IMG/VR virus record: IMGVR_UViG_3300049847_000698
Location: 1 to 29,254 of that record
Source: a virus
DNA length: 29,254 nucleotides
Direction: 5' to 3' (one strand)
A program made the translations under genes and the position numbers. This document shows, piece by piece, positions 1 through 7,737 of the stretch. Position 1 is the stretch's first letter; each line of letters begins with the position of its first letter. The notes under the pieces were generated by a model. The model made no database searches. It saw nothing but the letters and a program-made list of their open reading frames with translations, and had not been told where the DNA came from.

Positions 1-479
1 AATCCCACCTGCCGCCACACGGCCTTGGCCCGCGCGATGCCCCACATATGGCGGGCCTCGCGCCCCATGGCGAGTTTTGCTGTGGTCACCGCAACAGCTT
101 CGGAGGTGATGGACCAGGGATTGCCAGCGCCGTCATAGGCGGGGTCACTGCCGGGCATAGTGTAGGAACCGGTTTTGCGTAGTGCAGGCAGCACCTCATG
201 CGCCAGCCAGCGCTTGAACCGCTCGGCTTCCGGCTTGCGGGAACCGAAGATCAGACGGAAAATGCCCGCCTCGCAGACGACAATCATGGTTTGTTCACCC
301 CGAGGGGTAGGTATACTATACCCACCCCTCTCATCAGGATCGAGCCGTTCCAAGGCTTGGCTGTGATCTTTGATGCCGAGAACTTGGCAAACATCCTTGC
401 CAACGAACCAAGGAGCCTCGTCAATCTGGACACTGCGAACCAGTTGATCTTCAAAAACATGTGGGACAAGAGCATTCAT
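1..479 (-). CDS. BRO-family (Bro-N) antirepressor-like protein, truncated by the window edge
   Basis: The reading frame is open from an ATG at 479 to the left edge (159 codons), so the C-terminus is missing. The first ~110 residues match the Bro-N fold seen in phage antirepressors and baculovirus BRO proteins. Visible marks are WFVGKDVCQVLGI near residue 24, ALERLDPDE, a hairpin region ending EAGIFRLIFGSRKPEAERFKRWL, and HEVLPALRKTGSY, the usual end of Bro-N. A good Shine-Dalgarno (AGAAGG, about 7 nt upstream) fixes the start. Bro-N proteins bind DNA and, in phages, often relieve repression or carry a second effector domain; that second domain would be off the window. The gene lies downstream of the scaffold gene on the same strand, where a capsid gene would be expected, so it may be a late-inserted moron. 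Domain call is firm; the biological role is inferred. Confidence 0.88.
   Translation of the reverse strand, partial: MNALVPHVFEDQLVRSVQIDEAPWFVGKDVCQVLGIKDHSQALERLDPDERGGYSIPTPRGEQTMIVVCEAGIFRLIFGSRKPEAERFKRWLAHEVLPALRKTGSYTMPGSDPAYDGAGNPWSITSEAVAVTTAKLAMGREARHMWGIARAKAVWRQVG
302..330. repeat. 29-bp near-perfect palindrome inside the BRO gene
   Basis: Arms 302-315 and 317-330 are reverse complements at 13 of 14 positions around one central base. The mismatch is at 309/323. It lies in the coding sequence for the variable loop of the Bro-N domain (the GGYSIPTPRG stretch). It could be an RNA hairpin, an operator or a chance feature of a loop-coding segment. Confidence 0.7.
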
Positions 480-728
480 GCTATCACCTTCTCTGACGGT
501 TGATGGCACCACGGGCTGCGCATTTTCAGACGCAGCTTGGTGGCGGGGGTTGAAAACCTGTTCAGAGACAGGCGGACTTCTTGGGGCTTTCGCCTTATCC
601 GTCGCACCCCCGCCATATAAGGCAAAATCCGCAAACTATCGGGACGGAGGACCGCTCTGAATTTGGTGGTTTTCAGCCACGCCTGCAATCTGCTAGCGTT
701 CACGTGACTTGTCAAGAAGGGTTCAGTC
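480..728. other. Intergenic region upstream of the BRO gene
   Basis: I see no convincing gene here. On the minus strand a perfect -35 hexamer TTGACA lies at 715-710, but the -10 at the usual distance is weak (CAGATT). A small inverted repeat CCTGT-N6-ACAGG lies at 557-572. The region probably carries the promoter and leader of the BRO gene on the minus strand and of the small plus-strand gene at 729. These assignments are tentative. Confidence 0.35.
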
Positions 729-992
729 ATGACGGAAATTCGGTTGGCGTGTGCCATTGCTGCGGGTGTATTTGGTGGCATGTCAGCTTGGTCGCTGAGC
801 TTCCCACCACATGGCGACAGCGCCAGCGCCACGTCGGCGCTATTTCAACAGGCGCAGTTCAACACGCAGCAAGATGCCATTAAGGTTTCGATTGTTTCGC
901 ACTCACTGATCGATGCGCTGCCAGTGACGTCGAAAGACATCGAACCATGTGGCAGTCACATGAACCCCTGCTACGTCGCGATCTCCCCTTAA
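729..992 (+). CDS. Small putative exported protein, unknown function
   Basis: This 87-residue frame starts with a short charged segment followed by a hydrophobic stretch (LACAIAAGVFGGMSAWSLSF, residues 6-25) that could be a signal peptide or single membrane anchor. The remainder is polar with two cysteines near the C-terminus (EPC and NPC). A Shine-Dalgarno AAGAAGGG lies 7 nt upstream of the ATG. It runs opposite to all neighbours and ends tail to tail with the scaffold gene, the two stop codons sharing the TTAA at 989-992. Its strand, size and position between structural genes suit a phage moron expressed on its own. I do not recognise the family; a chance ORF remains possible. Confidence 0.5.
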   Translation: MTEIRLACAIAAGVFGGMSAWSLSFPPHGDSASATSALFQQAQFNTQQDAIKVSIVSHSLIDALPVTSKDIEPCGSHMNPCYVAISP

Positions 993-1918
993 TTGCCGTT
1001 GCCAAACTTCTGCCGGTACTGCTGTTGCAGGGCGGCGTGCTTGGTCTTGTAGTCAGGGGCCGATTGGTCCAGCGCGGCCATTTGCGCTTTCAGGCTTTCG
1101 GTGCTCACAGTGCTGCCCGGCTGGCCAACATTGCCCGGTTGCTGCCCTGTGCCACCCTGCACCTGGGCCGCCATCCATTCAAAGAACTGATGCCCCTTGG
1201 CACTGTCGCCCAGCATCAGCTCGGCATATTGGCGGGCTTCCGCTGGCATGCCCTTGTTCTGCACCATCAGATCGAGAAACGCGTAATTGTCGGTCATGCG
1301 CTTTTCAATGGCCAGGTCTTGTGCGTCTTTCGGCAAGGCCTTTGCGGCCTCGGGCAACAGGGCGGCGCGTTCGGCCACCGTGTCCACCGGGTTTTCCAGC
1401 AGCCCCGCTTCCTTCATGGCATTGAGGCCCTGCTGGTACATGTCCAGCATCGCGGCTTTCGGCACACCATGTTTGAGCGCACTTTCCGAAATTGCCTTGA
1501 AGGCGGGGTCGGTTTTCAGCACATCGAAGTGCGGCTGGTTTTCCGGCGCAATCTTGAAATCGCCCAGCGCCTCGAAATTGGTATATTCGCCCACATCCTT
1601 GGGCACCACGCGCTGTGCATCCTTGTCGCGATAGCCCTTCAGCGCCTTGGCCATGTTGTCGAGTGTCGCCTTGGCATCAGCGCCCTTGAATTGCGGGTCA
1701 AGGCCTTCCGGGTAATAGTCAGCCGCAGGCGGTGGTGCAGGAGGTGTTGCGGGTGGAGTTGCCGCCGCCGGTGGGGTCGCAGCCGGGGCAAGCGGCGCGG
1801 GATCACCACCGGCAGCAGGCACAACAGGTGGCGTTCCGCTACCACCTGCTGCAGGTGGCGTGGCACCCCCGCCAGCACCACCATCCGGATTGCGTACAAG
1901 GTCGTTGAAAAGTTTCAT
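989..1918 (-). CDS. Capsid scaffold/assembly protein (podovirus type)
   Basis: A 309-residue acidic protein lying directly after the portal and a Bbp19-like gene, the place of the scaffold in BPP-1-like and T7-like phages. Residues ~12-67 are a low-complexity Pro/Ala/Gly linker. The middle is predominantly helical (PEGLDPQFKGADAKATLDNMAKALKGY and onward). The C-terminus (SLKAQMAALDQSAPDYKTKHAALQQQYRQKF) is a short helical, positively charged hairpin of the kind scaffolds use to bind the capsid shell. Start ATG at 1918 overlaps the upstream stop as ATGA. The role would be to template procapsid assembly and then leave the shell. Identification rests on position, length and composition, not on a recognised motif; the capsid gene expected next is not visible. 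Confidence 0.72.
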   Translation of the reverse strand: MKLFNDLVRNPDGGAGGGATPPAAGGSGTPPVVPAAGGDPAPLAPAATPPAAATPPATPPAPPPAADYYPEGLDPQFKGADAKATLDNMAKALKGYRDKDAQRVVPKDVGEYTNFEALGDFKIAPENQPHFDVLKTDPAFKAISESALKHGVPKAAMLDMYQQGLNAMKEAGLLENPVDTVAERAALLPEAAKALPKDAQDLAIEKRMTDNYAFLDLMVQNKGMPAEARQYAELMLGDSAKGHQFFEWMAAQVQGGTGQQPGNVGQPGSTVSTESLKAQMAALDQSAPDYKTKHAALQQQYRQKFGNGN

Positions 1919-2292
1919 GGGGTTGGTCCTTTCGTGGCTTCATCAAGAAGCCGGTTGCCCTCAACAATGGCCTTCACCAGCACCATGCCGATGGAGGCGC
2001 GGCCGGCATGCTTGGCAGCGGCAATCGCCGCTTCCTCCATGTTCCGGAAATCAGTCGGGAAGGGTGCCAGATCAGTGATGGCGCGCAGCCAGTCGACAAG
2101 CTTCACGCCATCCATTCCCCGTGCAATGCGCGCAATCGCCATCAATGTTTCATCGGCTGGCCGGAACGGATCAGGCATCACTGCCGGATCCATCATCTTG
2201 CGCAAAGCATCAAACCCCGAAGGGCTGGTGATCATCTCGTTCAGCTGTTGCGTCATGCGCTGATTGGGCAACGCGCCAATGGGGCCACTCAT
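1915..2292 (-). CDS. Bbp19-like phage structural/assembly protein
   Basis: A 125-residue protein between portal and scaffold, coupled to both by ATGA overlaps. In Bordetella phage BPP-1 and relatives this slot holds Bbp19, a small conserved virion-assembly protein. The C-terminal half (AIARIARGMDGVKLVDWLRAI, then GRASIGMVLVKAIVEGN) fits the two-helix pattern of that family: a Gly followed by a helix ending in WL, then a Gly-Arg helix. I recognise the fit only loosely, so position carries much of the weight. No catalytic motif, signal or membrane segment is seen. Confidence 0.55.
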   Translation of the reverse strand: MSGPIGALPNQRMTQQLNEMITSPSGFDALRKMMDPAVMPDPFRPADETLMAIARIARGMDGVKLVDWLRAITDLAPFPTDFRNMEEAAIAAAKHAGRASIGMVLVKAIVEGNRLLDEATKGPTP

Positions 2293-3920
2293 GCAGCTTG
2301 TGCCCCTGCTCCACCTTCAATCACCTTGAAGGCACCTGCCGCCACTTGTGGGGCGGCTTTCACGGCGGCTTCACTCAGCACCGCCTGCTGTTGCTGTTGC
2401 GCATTCGCCTCGCGAATATTCGCACGCTGGTCTGTGTCAGGGCGCAAGCGCTTGGGGATCATCAGCGCATCGCCGATTTCATCGAGTGCATCATCCATCA
2501 CCAAATGTTCCGGCACGGCTTGCGGGCCAACCAGTGCGCCCACCATTTCGGCATAGCGCGCAATGTTCACCACGCGGTCGGCTTCCAGTGCAGCGGCCAT
2601 CGGCGAGCGCACACCAACAGAAACGATGAGCTGGTTGAAATTCATCAGGCCGCCGAGATAGCCGAAGCTGTCAAGAATTTCGGCACAACGCGGAATGATG
2701 TCCGGGTGCACTTCGCGCCACAGCCGCATGAAACCGCCAAGATGCACCCGCGCATTCTGGCTCATGAGGCCCGCCACTTCGGAAGCACTCGCCGGTGTGC
2801 CCTGCTTGGGGCGCAGCCTGGTATCCATCATCGCCGCACGGATCTGATCCTGCGTGCCTTCGATCACGAGCTGCGCCACATCAAAGCGGCCAGAGGCCGG
2901 ATCAATGCGCGTCACGTCAGGCCCCAGAATGCCGCCGGTTGATTGCATCGGCCAAAACGTGCCGGGCGAAAGTGCCGCCGTATCCGGGTTGAAACCGGAA
3001 TTGGCACGGTAAGCCCAGATGCCAAGCATCTGGATGGCAGCGGCTTTGAGGGCCAGTTCCTGCGCCGTGTTCACTGTTTTGATGGAAGGCATCGCAATCA
3101 ATATCGGGCCACGGCCCCGCATTTCGCCAGCCACCCGGTAATAGCGCGGCGTGGCAATGGGCTTGGTGCGATAGGTTTCGGATGCAATGAGTTCGACGCA
3201 ATGTTGATCAGTGAAAGCCTTGAAGCGCCACAACCCATCCGGGCCAAGCTCGAAATCCTGATACAGCGTGCACTCGTTATGGCCGCCATTGCCCTTGGCT
3301 GCCTTTCTGAATTCGTCCGAGAATTTTCCCTGCGGAAACGCATCAAGCAGCGCAGCCCGCGCCACATTGCGCCGCCAGCTCACATAGTTCACGCGGCCAT
3401 AGGCATCGCCACCCAGTGCCACTTCATCGGCGGGTGGCGTGTGAAAGATGATCGGTTGATCAGGTGTGCCGCGCATGGGAATGATCACGCCAGTACCAAC
3501 ACCAAGGTCGATGCACATTTCGTGCGTGGCGGTTTCAAGGTCGCCCGCTTCCATGAAGGGATAGATAAATTCGCCAGTGCGTTCCAGCTCGCGTTCGAGC
3601 TGGGCCAGTTTCTTGGCACCCATGGCACCTTCACCGGCAAAGGCCTGTTTGGTGAGTGCACCTGGCACCAATGTGGGCGGCTGCGAAAACAGCAGGCGCT
3701 GCAATTCACCGGCAAGGTTCATGGCACTTTCCGGTGCCGTCATGTCGAACAGCGCATCGGCCACGCGCTTCGACTGGCTCAGGCCACCGGGTTTGCGGTG
3801 CGGAATGGCATAGGCATAGGCATCGGCATAGATTTGTTCCCAGCCGGAATTGGCAGCCCACACGCGTTCGCTTTTGGCTTTCTGTGTGGCAACGATGGTT
3901 TCAGTTTGCTGGCTCGCCAT
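2289..3920 (-). CDS. Portal protein (T7-type head-to-tail connector)
   Basis: The 543-residue product is of typical length for the podovirus head-tail connector family (about 500-560). It forms the dodecameric ring at one capsid vertex through which DNA is packaged and ejected. Support: an N-terminal W..IYADAYAYAIPHR segment like the W-x-x-Y-x-P opening of the family, the central GVGTGVIIP and TPPADEVALGGDAYGRVNYV stretch, a long C-terminal helical wing (TRLRPKQGTPASASEVAGLM, then a Met/Ala-rich helix), and a Gln-rich tail (AQQQQQ). The previous gene ends at 3920, giving a TGATG overlap, so I prefer the ATG at 3920 over the GTG at 3923. It lies in the canonical order terminase, portal, scaffold. 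Confidence 0.9.
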   Translation of the reverse strand: MASQQTETIVATQKAKSERVWAANSGWEQIYADAYAYAIPHRKPGGLSQSKRVADALFDMTAPESAMNLAGELQRLLFSQPPTLVPGALTKQAFAGEGAMGAKKLAQLERELERTGEFIYPFMEAGDLETATHEMCIDLGVGTGVIIPMRGTPDQPIIFHTPPADEVALGGDAYGRVNYVSWRRNVARAALLDAFPQGKFSDEFRKAAKGNGGHNECTLYQDFELGPDGLWRFKAFTDQHCVELIASETYRTKPIATPRYYRVAGEMRGRGPILIAMPSIKTVNTAQELALKAAAIQMLGIWAYRANSGFNPDTAALSPGTFWPMQSTGGILGPDVTRIDPASGRFDVAQLVIEGTQDQIRAAMMDTRLRPKQGTPASASEVAGLMSQNARVHLGGFMRLWREVHPDIIPRCAEILDSFGYLGGLMNFNQLIVSVGVRSPMAAALEADRVVNIARYAEMVGALVGPQAVPEHLVMDDALDEIGDALMIPKRLRPDTDQRANIREANAQQQQQAVLSEAAVKAAPQVAAGAFKVIEGGAGAQAA

Positions 3921-4135
3921 CACGCCACCGTTGCTGGCAGGTCAGCCACGGCGGCATCGGCAAACAGGCGGCGTCCGCGCGGGTTGCGGCGCACCGGCGC
4001 ATCGGCGGCGGCTTGCGTGTTCAGCACCGAAAGCTGGCGCGTTTGTTCAACGGCCTGTTGCTTGCGCCCGATTTCGGCCTCGCGGCGCGCGCGCTTGGCA
4101 CCAGCGCCGGTAATGCCATCAATGATCCCGCTCAT
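3920..4135 (-). CDS. Small basic phage protein between GNAT-like gene and portal
   Basis: 71 residues from the ATG at 4135, which overlaps the upstream stop as ATGA; an in-frame upstream start at 4168 is less likely. The N-terminus MSGIIDGITGAGAKRARREAEIG is followed by a helical Lys/Arg/Gln/Glu segment and a basic C-terminus. Short proteins of this kind are common just upstream of podovirus portals. Their function is generally unknown, and some are internal virion or head-completion proteins. No motif recognised. Confidence 0.7.
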   Translation of the reverse strand: MSGIIDGITGAGAKRARREAEIGRKQQAVEQTRQLSVLNTQAAADAPVRRNPRGRRLFADAAVADLPATVA

Positions 4136-4539
4136 GTTTGCGCTCTCCGTTTCAACCGCCACAGCCATATGCTGCGGTCTGCCATCAATCCCGGCGTGAA
4201 GCCCGCAAGCGCAGCAAGCCTTTGTCCGGCCTGCCAGTCGCCGCGCACATGCGCCTTGATGAGAACGCCATCATAAGCCATCTTGCGACACGTCAAGCGC
4301 GCCAGCCTGGTCAGGCGCACCAGCTGGCCTCGCGCACCGGGCGCAAACACCACAGCGAGTTCAGCCAGGCCCTTGCGCACCGCAAAGACCATGGCCAGTG
4401 CCACGGGCGTTTCACCCACCAACACCAGCAGCGCATGCGAGCGCCGCACCTGGTAGAGCAGCGCCTTGCGATACACACTGCGCCCGCCGGCAAAGGCGAG
4501 CGCATCCGAAAGTGTGGCGGGGCGAAGGGTCAACGCCAT
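4132..4539 (-). CDS. GNAT-fold protein in the head module
   Basis: 135 residues from the ATG at 4539, placed on a TGATG overlap with the large terminase stop (a GTG at 4542 is also in frame). The pattern of an N-terminal LRPATLSDALAFA helix, a strand LLVLVGETPVALAMVF, then LAELAVVFAPGARGQLVRLTRLA resembles the GNAT acetyltransferase core, including a motif-A-like turn. GNAT-like genes sit between terminase and portal in several podoviruses, where they are thought to be structural or to act on host or phage proteins. A clear R/Q-x-x-G-x-G/A acetyl-CoA signature is not present, so enzymatic activity is uncertain. Confidence 0.55.
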   Translation of the reverse strand: MALTLRPATLSDALAFAGGRSVYRKALLYQVRRSHALLVLVGETPVALAMVFAVRKGLAELAVVFAPGARGQLVRLTRLARLTCRKMAYDGVLIKAHVRGDWQAGQRLAALAGFTPGLMADRSIWLWRLKRRAQT

Positions 4540-6185
4540 CACCGACCCCGCATAATTGAATGCACATCAAAGCCGGTCTTGGCCTGCACCACGCGCGCCA
4601 TCGGCACCACATTGCCGGCGCGGCCAATTTGTGCGGCTTGCGTCATCACGCCCATGCGGCCGCGGTGGCCGTAGCACAGGTATTGCAGCGCATCGTGCAC
4701 GTGGCTGTATTCGTTTTTCGCCACCATCAACCGGTCAGTCGCACCCGCCGTGGTTTGCTTCGTCAGCTTGTAGTGCGCGGCAAAACCGCCAATCAGCATG
4801 CGGCATGACGGGTCAACGATCATGCGCGGCGTGTGTGCATCGATGCGGCCCAGATAGAACTTTACCGCCTCATGCCGCAACGTGACTTCGTTGCTTTCGG
4901 TTGGCATCACTTGCAGCGACAGCGCTTGCGCCACGATTTTTATCCAGGCGAGTTCACCCGCTTTTTCGTCCGCTCCATACCAGCTGGATGGATCGGCAAA
5001 GGCCTCGCGCACCGGCATGTTGGGGAATTCACGCAGCAATAATTCGAAGGCCATCATCGCGAACCGTTCAGGGCCAGTGCCCGCATCTGCGCAGATTTCG
5101 CGATAGATGCGCAGCTGCCCATTCGGCATGAACTGCCCCACCACCATGGCAGGCGAGCCACCGGCATCGATGCCAAGGGCCAAAGGCAATTCCGGCACCA
5201 CGCGCAAGGGCGCATCAGCGCGGTGGGTTTGCAGCGCGAAGTCTTCACGGTACACGGGCAGTCCGTCCTGGGCATAGCCGGGCTCGCCATGCACAAAGCG
5301 GCGCGCATCGTTTTCGGTCATGTTGGCCAGATCCTGCTCATAGGCAGAACGCGGCTTGCCCACGCGGTTTTCGGCATTGTGCGCAAGGCCGGATGGCTGG
5401 CGGTAGAGGTGATAGAGCGGCCATTTTTCCGGCTCGTCAATCATCCGCTTCACCACCCAGTTGTCATAGTCGGGCGGGTTGCAGTCACCCCACAGCAAGC
5501 GCGGCAAAACAATTTCGTTTTGATCCACGTTCATGCCCGAGGCGCGCATCACTTTCAGCAAGGGCTGTGTGACACGCGACAGCTCTTGATCCGTGTACTG
5601 ATCAAGTGCGGGATAGCGGCCGGTGCGCGAAAACATCAGGCCGGGAATGCGCGCGCCCAGCATGTCGCATTCGTTCAGCCACACATAGGTGGGCTCATAG
5701 CCCTTGGCGAATTGTTCCGGGTTGGCATCACCGATCGCCGCGAAATGCGCTTGCAGCTCGACCGGCACAAACGTCTTGTCGCGGATGGTCGTCCACTTCA
5801 GGTGATGCTTGACGGGGCGATCCTGCCCACCTTCGTAATGCGTGGTCCACGGGTGCTCAATCGGAAACAGGCGTTCATGGTGCCAGCTTTCCAGCGCTGT
5901 TACGGCCAGCTGGCGATAGGTGTCACGCAGCACGGTCAGCTTCACACGGATCACGCCATCACGGCACACCGGCGCGAAGGTCGAGGCCATGTGGACGGGC
6001 TTGTACGCACTCGCCACGGTTTTCCCGGAACCCGCCGGTCCCATGATGATCGAGATCGGGTGCGTGCTGTCGATGAATGCCGCCGCAATCGGCCCAGGCG
6101 GAACGTAGACTTGATGCTGGTAACCCAAAACCCTATGCCCTTTCGGAACCAGCAGGCGGCTTGCCCGCACCCCGCGTGGTTCCAC
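4539..6185 (-). CDS. terL: Terminase large subunit (packaging ATPase/nuclease)
   Basis: A 548-residue packaging motor that pumps DNA into the prohead through the portal and cuts concatemers. The ATPase half shows Walker A GPAGSGKT at 49-56 and Walker B YVWLNECD at 167-174, with catalytic Glu172. The nuclease half shows the RNase-H-like acidic residues: LGIDAGG (D340), FADPSS (D397) and SHVHDALQY (D497). The start is a GTG at 6185, since an in-frame stop lies three codons upstream and no ATG is near; its Shine-Dalgarno is weak. Length and motif spacing match podovirus large terminases. It is separated from the small-subunit candidate by 236 bases and coupled to the GNAT-like gene downstream. 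Confidence 0.95.
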   Translation of the reverse strand: MEPRGVRASRLLVPKGHRVLGYQHQVYVPPGPIAAAFIDSTHPISIIMGPAGSGKTVASAYKPVHMASTFAPVCRDGVIRVKLTVLRDTYRQLAVTALESWHHERLFPIEHPWTTHYEGGQDRPVKHHLKWTTIRDKTFVPVELQAHFAAIGDANPEQFAKGYEPTYVWLNECDMLGARIPGLMFSRTGRYPALDQYTDQELSRVTQPLLKVMRASGMNVDQNEIVLPRLLWGDCNPPDYDNWVVKRMIDEPEKWPLYHLYRQPSGLAHNAENRVGKPRSAYEQDLANMTENDARRFVHGEPGYAQDGLPVYREDFALQTHRADAPLRVVPELPLALGIDAGGSPAMVVGQFMPNGQLRIYREICADAGTGPERFAMMAFELLLREFPNMPVREAFADPSSWYGADEKAGELAWIKIVAQALSLQVMPTESNEVTLRHEAVKFYLGRIDAHTPRMIVDPSCRMLIGGFAAHYKLTKQTTAGATDRLMVAKNEYSHVHDALQYLCYGHRGRMGVMTQAAQIGRAGNVVPMARVVQAKTGFDVHSIMRGR

Positions 6186-6421
6186 CGGAGTTTAAGCTGG
6201 TTCCAGTGTCGTCAAGCGCGGATCAAGCCGGGTGTGTGGAAAAGCCGGTGTGTGTGACGGAGCACCCCCATACGGGGGTAGCGCGGTCGGCGTTTTGAAA
6301 TTCGGCTTTGCAATTGCAGGATGCGGCGCGAGGTGGGGGAGGGGTGCGCAGGCTGTACCCCCGATATGGCGAGGTGTCGAGGCAGGTGGCGAGGCTGTTG
6401 CCACCATTAACCCGCTGATTT
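6186..6421. other. Intergenic gap between the two terminase genes
   Basis: I see no convincing gene. A short perfect hairpin ACCCCC-ATAC-GGGGGT lies near 6265-6280. A second inverted repeat GCTGATT-TTC-AATCAGC at 6414-6430 overlaps the stop codon of the upstream gene. Neither is followed by a U-tract on the minus strand, so they are not obvious terminators; they may be mRNA processing or pausing sites. A 77-codon TTG-started frame here (6192-6425) is proline-rich and unlikely to be real. Confidence 0.4.
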
Positions 6422-7126
6422 TCAATCAGCTGCTTTTGATGTGTTAACTATTTGATTATTCTCGATAAGTATCGTCTCGTGCGACTGCCCTTCCGTCTGT
6501 CGCACGGATAAGGCATTGAATTCATTGGCACCGTTGGTGGGATCGAGGCCTCGCACTTCGCCGGGCAATCCAGCACTCATCCTGCCCGCCACGAACAGGT
6601 GCATCTCCTTGTTGGTCTTCTCGATCTTCAATTCCTGCCGCTTGGCAAACTTGTAGGGCATCAACTCAGCCGCGAACTTCGCCTGCATGGCCAGCACCTG
6701 CATGGCCCTGTCATAGGTCGGCTGGCCACCCAGCGCCTGGATCAATTCCAGTGGATCGGCGCTGATGATTTCCATCAACCGCACCTCAGGGGCCTTGAAG
6801 CCACGCGCCTCCAGGTAGTCGAACATTTCGGCATTGCGGCGGTTGGCACTGCCTTCCGGTCTCCCCCTGGCCCTGCGTTTGGCGTTTGTTTGTTCTGCCG
6901 CCTTGGCCAGCGTGTCGAGCATGTCGGGATCGGACAGGGGCAATTCTGGCTCGGTTTTCGTCTGCCTCAGCAGCTCCAGGATTTCCGCTGGCAGCACCGG
7001 CCCGTCCACCTGGCCAGAATTCTGGCCAGGCTTGGCCAAATTTTTCGGCGGTGTGCCTGCCCCACCATGCCCCTGTTCGGCCTCGAAAAGCGGGGTCTGA
7101 ACCTCAGTCATCGCCTTGATCCGCAT
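6422..7126 (-). CDS. Terminase small-subunit candidate
   Basis: A 234-residue protein immediately upstream of the large terminase on the same strand, the standard place for the DNA-recognition subunit. The N-terminal ~85 residues are polar and low in complexity. A basic patch KRRARGRPEGSANRRN (near 82-98) is followed by a helical central region (EMFDYLEARGFKAPEVRLME, then a Met/Ala-rich helix with AKFAAELMPYKFAKR), plausible for DNA binding and oligomerisation. The ATG at 7126 has GGAA 6 nt upstream; a second ATG at 7111 is possible. Small terminases diverge quickly, so the assignment is by context. The repeat array just upstream could be its recognition (pac/cos-like) site. Confidence 0.65.
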   Translation of the reverse strand: MRIKAMTEVQTPLFEAEQGHGGAGTPPKNLAKPGQNSGQVDGPVLPAEILELLRQTKTEPELPLSDPDMLDTLAKAAEQTNAKRRARGRPEGSANRRNAEMFDYLEARGFKAPEVRLMEIISADPLELIQALGGQPTYDRAMQVLAMQAKFAAELMPYKFAKRQELKIEKTNKEMHLFVAGRMSAGLPGEVRGLDPTNGANEFNALSVRQTEGQSHETILIENNQIVNTSKAAD

Positions 7127-7178
7127 AGTTTATTCCGATTTTGTAGGGCAACAAGCCCGCGCAAAGGCTCTGGGTGAA

Positions 7179-7411
7179 TGGTAACTAAGTGGCAACCAAG
7201 TGGCAACCAAAAAAGCTATTATAATTCATTTACATACCTCACGTAGTTGCCAAGTTACCAAGTTACCATACCCCTCACGCGCGCCTCCGCGCATGCGCGC
7301 GCGCGTAAGAGGGTATATTTCTGGCAACTTGGCAACCAAGCGGGTCAACTCAATGATTTCCTTAATGTTTTGCGGTTGCCATCCGGTTGCCACTTGGTTG
7401 CCATGGCAACC
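7179..7411. repeat. Array of ~12 TGGYAAC repeats in both orientations (iteron-like)
   Basis: Block A: three abutting 11-bp direct repeats of TGGYAACYAAR at 7179, 7190 and 7201. Block B: three abutting 8-bp repeats AGTTRCCA, in the opposite sense, at 7245, 7253 and 7261. Block C: TGGCAACT at 7322 and TGGCAACCAAG at 7330. Block D: GGTTGCCA at 7374, 7385 and 7396, exactly 11 bp apart. The last copy abuts TGGCAACC at 7404 to give a 16-bp perfect palindrome (7396-7411). Between A and B is an AT-rich stretch (7208-7237) holding TATAAT in both senses. The design resembles an iteron origin or a multi-site binding region for a phage protein. It lies between the terminase and replication blocks. Confidence 0.85.
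7268..7316. repeat. Imperfect inverted repeat with alternating CG tract, centre of the array
   Basis: ATACCCCTCACGCGCGC at the left pairs with the complement of GCGCGCGCGTAAGAGGGTAT at the right, around a short GC-rich centre. Most of the arms are alternating purine-pyrimidine (CG), which can extrude a cruciform or adopt Z-DNA under negative supercoiling. It sits between repeat blocks B and C. Confidence 0.7.
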
Positions 7412-7524
7412 GCTGCCTTGGCCTCCCTGCACCCGATGCCAGCCGCAGCTGGACGTGTCTCAGAACCGTGGCAGCATGGCGCAAATCGAACCCTGTCAAG
7501 TGCCTGTCATGGCCCGCAGGGCCT

Positions 7525-7552
7525 AAAATGCCGCGCGCACCCCGCGCGCGGC
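7525..7552 (-). terminator. GC hairpin, possible weak terminator on the minus strand
   Basis: A perfect 9-bp stem (GCCGCGCGC at 7530-7538 with GCGCGCGGC at 7544-7552) with a 5-nt loop is followed on the minus strand by ATTTTAGG. The U-run is short, so it may be a pause site or mRNA stabiliser rather than a full terminator. Confidence 0.35.
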
Positions 7553-7737
7553 CGCATAAACTCCCATCGCTCAGGACGAAATATCCATCCAAAGACGACT
7601 GGGGCCGGGGTTATGGTGATGATGGTGGTCAAGTGAGGGGTGCGGGCAGTGGATATTCAGAGCATGGCGACACTTGATTATTCATGGCTGTTTCGACGTA
7701 ACGCTTGATCCGTCGCATGGCTGCATAATTCATGCAT

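Noticed and set aside
476-832. Minus-strand 118-codon frame upstream of the BRO gene
   Set aside because: Overlaps both the BRO start and the plus-strand gene, and its sequence is Arg/Pro/Ser-rich without domain character.
947-4199. Long plus-strand frames antisense to scaffold and portal (such as 947-2263 and 2943-4199)
   Set aside because: They mirror real minus-strand genes, are rich in His/Arg/Gly with no motif, and lack ribosome-binding sites. Similar antisense frames at 5223-6257, 7784-8878, 10153-11988, 20084-21541 and 21445-23229 were rejected for the same reason.
6192-6425. TTG-started minus-strand frame between the terminase genes
   Set aside because: Proline/alanine-rich low-complexity product with no family and a poor start.
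7226-7432. Minus-strand 68-codon frame across the repeat array
   Set aside because: Its sequence is the direct translation of the TGGYAAC repeats and hairpin; no Shine-Dalgarno. The repeats are better read as DNA sites.
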